NCBI RefSeq assembly: GCF_036174265.1
Contig: NZ_CP108055.1
Coordinates: 5,952,001-6,016,000 of the forward strand
Source: Streptomyces sp. NBC_00285
GTDB taxonomy: Bacteria; Actinomycetota; Actinomycetes; Streptomycetales; Streptomycetaceae
DNA: 64,000 nucleotides
Reading direction: 5' to 3'
Shown one piece after another: positions 61,451-64,000 of the stretch. The first letter of the stretch is position 1, and every line of letters starts with the position of its first letter. The position numbers were made by a program, and so were the translations under genes. The notes under the pieces were generated by a model that was given only the letters and a program-made list of their open reading frames with translations, made no database searches and was not told the DNA's origin.

Positions 61451-62857
61451 TCAGTGGTGGAAGCCCGTCGCCGCGCCCTTGTCCTTCGTCAACGGGTGTG
61501 GCTGGCGGCGCAGTTCGGGCAGCAGGCGCTCCAGGTCCTCCACGAACAGGTCGGCGAGGTCGGCCGAGAAGCCGTTGCGGCACACCACCCGCAGCACCGA
61601 CAGGTCCTCCCGGTTCGGCGGGAAGGTGTACGCCGGCACCAGCCAGCCCCGCTCGCGCAGCCGCCGGGACACGTCGAAGACGTCGTACGCCTCCACGCCC
61701 GGGGCCGTGGTGAACGCGAACACCGGGAGTTCGTCGCCCCGGGTCAGCAGCCGGAAGTCGCCGAGCGCCTCCACGCGGTCGGCGACGCCCCGGGCCACGT
61801 CCCGCGTGGACTGCTGCACGGCCCGGTAACCCTCACGGCCCAGCCGTAGGAAGGTGTAGTACTGCGCGACGACCTGGGCGCCGGGACGGGAGAAGTTGAG
61901 CGCGAAGGTCGGCATGTCGCCGCCCAGGTAGTTGACGCGGAAGATGAGCTCCTCGGGCAGCGCCTCCTTGTCCCGCCACAGCGCCCAACCGACACCGGGG
62001 TACACCAGCCCGTACTTGTGCCCGGAGGTGTTGATGGAGGCGACCCTCGGCAGCCGGAAGTCCCACAGCAGGTCCTCGTCGAGGAAGGGCGCGACCATGG
62101 CGCCGGACGCCCCGTCGACGTGCACGGGGATGTCCAGGCCCGTCCGCTCCTGGAGCTGGTCCAGGGCCGCGCACAGCTCGGCGACGGGCTCGTAGGAGCC
62201 GTCGAAGGTGGAGCCGAGGATGCCCACGACCCCGATGGTGTTCTCGTCGCACAGGTCGGCGGCAGCCTGCGGGTCCAGGTGGAAGCGGTCGCCCTCCATG
62301 GGCACCTGGCGGGCCTCCACCTCCCAGAAGGTGCAGAACTTCTCCCAGCAGACCTGGACGTTGACGCCCATCACGAGGTTGGGCCGCGCCCCGGGGTACC
62401 GGTCGGCGTTGCGCTTGGCCCAGCGCCGCTTGAGCGCCATGCCGGCGAGCATGCACGCCTCACTGGAGCCGGTCGTCGAACATCCCATGGCCGCCGAGGG
62501 ATCCGGCGCGTTCCACAGGTCGGCGAGGATCGCCACACAGCGCCGCTCCAGCTCGGCGGTGCGCGGATACTCGTCCTTGTCGATCATGTTCTTGTCCCGG
62601 CACTCCGCCATCAGGACCCCGGCCTGCGGTTCCATCCAGGTGGTGACGAAGGTGGCGAGGTTCAGCCGGGAGTTGCCGTCCAGCATCAACTCGTCGTGGA
62701 CCAGCTGATGGGCGGTGTCCGGGGGCATGGGGGCGTCGGGGAGCCGGTGCTTGGGTGGGGCCTCGGCCATCCCGCCGACCGGATCGGCCACGCCGTAGAA
62801 GGGGTTGACGGACAGCGGGCGCTCGTCGGGCTTCTCGGGCCCTTGGTGCAGTGGCAT
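61451..62857 (-). CDS. gadB: Glutamate decarboxylase
   Basis: A 468-residue PLP enzyme of the GadB group: FVTTWMEPQAGVLMAECRDK, GCSTTGSSEACMLAGMALKR, VHVDGASGAMVAPFLD and the Schiff-base Lys281 in NTSGHKYGLVYPGVGW. The C-terminal domain has LSVLRVVCRNGFSADLADLF. Length and motifs are those of bacterial glutamate decarboxylase (glutamate to GABA plus CO2). ATG 62857 has AGGAGG upstream. Divergent from the TipA-like gene. Confidence 0.92.
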   Translation of the reverse strand: MPLHQGPEKPDERPLSVNPFYGVADPVGGMAEAPPKHRLPDAPMPPDTAHQLVHDELMLDGNSRLNLATFVTTWMEPQAGVLMAECRDKNMIDKDEYPRTAELERRCVAILADLWNAPDPSAAMGCSTTGSSEACMLAGMALKRRWAKRNADRYPGARPNLVMGVNVQVCWEKFCTFWEVEARQVPMEGDRFHLDPQAAADLCDENTIGVVGILGSTFDGSYEPVAELCAALDQLQERTGLDIPVHVDGASGAMVAPFLDEDLLWDFRLPRVASINTSGHKYGLVYPGVGWALWRDKEALPEELIFRVNYLGGDMPTFALNFSRPGAQVVAQYYTFLRLGREGYRAVQQSTRDVARGVADRVEALGDFRLLTRGDELPVFAFTTAPGVEAYDVFDVSRRLRERGWLVPAYTFPPNREDLSVLRVVCRNGFSADLADLFVEDLERLLPELRRQPHPLTKDKGAATGFHH

Positions 62858-63071
62858 GGGCTTGCCTCCTGAAGAGATCAACGTCGGTCGGCGGACCGGG
62901 GTTCCGAGTGCCCGCAACTGCCTTCGCGGACGCCTCGGCAGGAGGCGATGCACCACAGTGCGAGGACGGCGGGCGGGGGCCACCGGAACCACGGCGGAGT
63001 CCTGGGCCACAGGCTCACCATAAACGGACAAAACGGGCTCGACATCCGGAGGTGTTCATGCCGGGCTTGCA

Positions 63072-63088
63072 CCTCACGTGGCGTGAGG
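63072..63088. promoter_or_regulatory. TipA-type operator/promoter
   Basis: Inverted repeat CCTCACG-TGG-CGTGAGG. TTGCAC just before it (63067-63072) is the -35 of a MerR-type promoter, as I recall for the S. lividans tipA promoter. The sequence following it (GACGCACCGTGGAGC) is also similar to that promoter. It is 40 nt upstream of the tipA-like start. Confidence 0.8.
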
Positions 63089-63127
63089 ACGCACCGTGGA
63101 GCACGTACCGAGAAGGGAGCGGACGAA

Positions 63128-63889
63128 GTGAGCTACTCGGTGGGACAGGTCGCGGGCTTCGCCGGCGTGACGGTGCGCACCCTGCACCACTACGACGACA
63201 TCGGCCTGCTCGCCCCCGGCGAACGCAGCCACGCGGGCCATCGGCGCTACAACGACGCCGACCTGGACAGGCTGCAGCAGATCCTGTTCTACCGGGAGCT
63301 CGGCTTCCCGCTCGACGAGGTCGCCGCCCTGCTCGACGACCCGGCCGCGGACCCCCGCGCGCACCTGCGCCGTCAGCACGAACTGCTGACCGCCCGGATC
63401 GAGAGACTGCAGAAGATGGCGGCGGCCGTCGAACACGCCATGGAGGCACGCACGATGGGCATCGATCTCACCCCCGAGGAACGTTTCGAGGTCTTCGGCG
63501 ACAAAGACCCCGAGCAGTACGCCGAGGAGGCCGAACAGCGCTGGGGCGGCACCGAGACCTACGCCGAGTCACAGCGCCGCGCCGCCCGCTACACCAAGGA
63601 CGACTGGAAACGACTACAGGCCGAGGTCGACGCCTGGAGCGAGCGCTACGACGCCCTGATGGCCGCCGGCGAGCCGCCCTCCGGCCAGGCCGCGATGGAC
63701 CTGGCCGAGGAACATCGGCAGCACATCTGCACCTGGTTCTACGACTGCCCGTACGAGATGCACCGGTCCCTGGGCGAGATGTACGTCTCGGACGAACGCT
63801 TCAAGGCGTTCTACGACGGCATGCGCCCAGGACTGGCCGAGCACCTCAGGGAGGCGATCACGGCCAACGCCGCCCGCCACGCCTCCTGA
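63128..63889 (+). CDS. tipA: TipA-like MerR-family thiopeptide-response regulator
   Basis: A 253-residue protein, the same length as S. lividans TipAL. The N-terminal MerR HTH (1-75) is MSYSVGQVAGFAGVTVRTLH with HYDDIGLLAPGERSHAGHRR, followed by a coiled coil (76-109). The TipAS domain would start at internal Met110 (MGIDLTPEERFEVFGDKDPE). Cys207 is present (YDCPYEMH), but position 214, where I recall the thiostrepton-reactive Cys of TipA, is Ser (HRSLGEMYVSDERF). GTG 63128 start. It probably autoactivates from the operator at 63072. Confidence 0.9.
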   Translation: MSYSVGQVAGFAGVTVRTLHHYDDIGLLAPGERSHAGHRRYNDADLDRLQQILFYRELGFPLDEVAALLDDPAADPRAHLRRQHELLTARIERLQKMAAAVEHAMEARTMGIDLTPEERFEVFGDKDPEQYAEEAEQRWGGTETYAESQRRAARYTKDDWKRLQAEVDAWSERYDALMAAGEPPSGQAAMDLAEEHRQHICTWFYDCPYEMHRSLGEMYVSDERFKAFYDGMRPGLAEHLREAITANAARHAS

Positions 63890-63895
63890 CGGTCC

Positions 63896-63921
63896 TGACC
63901 CGGGCCGTCACTCCCGGGTCA
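63896..63921. terminator. Bidirectional hairpin between tipA-like gene and the next gene
   Basis: Arms TGACCCGGG (63896-63904) and CCCGGGTCA (63913-63921) with an 8-nt loop that holds the stop of the opposite-strand gene. Shared terminator for the convergent pair. Confidence 0.65.
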
Positions 63922-64000
63922 GCACCACCGCCGTGCCGTAGGCGCACACCTCCGTGCCCACGTCCGCGGCCTCCGTCACGTCGAAGCGGAACATCAGCAC
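63908..64000 (-). CDS. YbjQ/UPF0145-like protein, C-terminal 30 residues
   Basis: The minus-strand frame ends at TGA 63910-63908 and is open to the window edge. The visible tail FRFDVTEAADVGTEVCAYGTA-VVL matches the end of YbjQ/UPF0145 heavy-metal-binding-like proteins. Function of the family is unresolved, and most of the gene lies outside the window. Confidence 0.6.
   Translation of the reverse strand: MLMFRFDVTEAADVGTEVCAYGTAVVLTRE

Overview
The window looks like chromosome from a Streptomyces or very close relative. GC is high, GTG/TTG starts and ATGA/GTGA overlaps are frequent, and typical genes are present: a TipA-like regulator, an AfsR/SARP regulator, an XRE/ATPase/DUF397 triad, Zur-type alternative ribosomal proteins and an actinomycete integrative and conjugative element (AICE). 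All calls come from reading the sequence; no database search was run.

Region 1 (1-12.7 kb) is a RiPP gene cluster of the daptide type. It holds, in order, a RiPP-recognition protein (5' end outside the window), an N-methyltransferase, a class III aminotransferase, an alcohol-dehydrogenase-like oxidative decarboxylase, two precursor peptides ending in Ala-Thr, a strong hairpin, an ABC exporter pair and an M50 intramembrane protease. Unusually, the run continues into a LanKC-type class III lanthipeptide synthetase and a family 2 glycosyltransferase, although neither precursor contains cysteine. A regulator and a GPP34 protein lie on the opposite strand beyond it.

Region 2 (12.7-19.1 kb) is gene-poor and scarred. 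A LuxR/LAL regulator and a secreted beta-propeller protein lie between two diverged copies of a ~128-nt repeat. The right copy runs into the 3' half of a tRNA-Thr(CGT) plus terminator, the signature of site-specific integration in an anticodon loop. Region 3 (19.1-27.6 kb) is ordinary chromosome: a sulfite-oxidase-like enzyme, a two-component system, a degenerate inositol-phosphatase-like protein with a divergent LysR regulator, an NmrA-like protein, a DUF3052 protein and a glycosyltransferase.

Region 4 (about 27.74-45.03 kb) is the AICE. Its right end has integrase, excisionase, a repeat-rich probable origin, a replication ATPase, a Prim-Pol and a TraB/FtsK translocase beside 8-bp repeats resembling a clt transfer locus. 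Small Spd-like genes, a GntR regulator with several palindromic operators and a methyltransferase follow leftward. Just inside the left end is a lower-GC three-gene cassette of membrane proteins (28216-31517): a GAF-like sensor, a Glu-Pro-repeat protein and a 607-residue protein with a C-terminal TM hairpin. I do not recognise it as a named system; it is the best candidate here for an undescribed, possibly defensive, system.

Region 5 (45.2-64 kb) is chromosomal: a SARP/NB-ARC/TPR regulator, a stand-alone family A polymerase, a Clp-N/HTH regulator with two operators, lipoproteins, a divergent Zur-box-controlled set of zinc-independent ribosomal proteins (S14, L28, L33, L31, S18) with a CobW-like protein, the WhiJ-like triad, an aldehyde dehydrogenase, DinB and PadR proteins, glutamate decarboxylase, a TipA homologue and the 3' end of a YbjQ-like gene.
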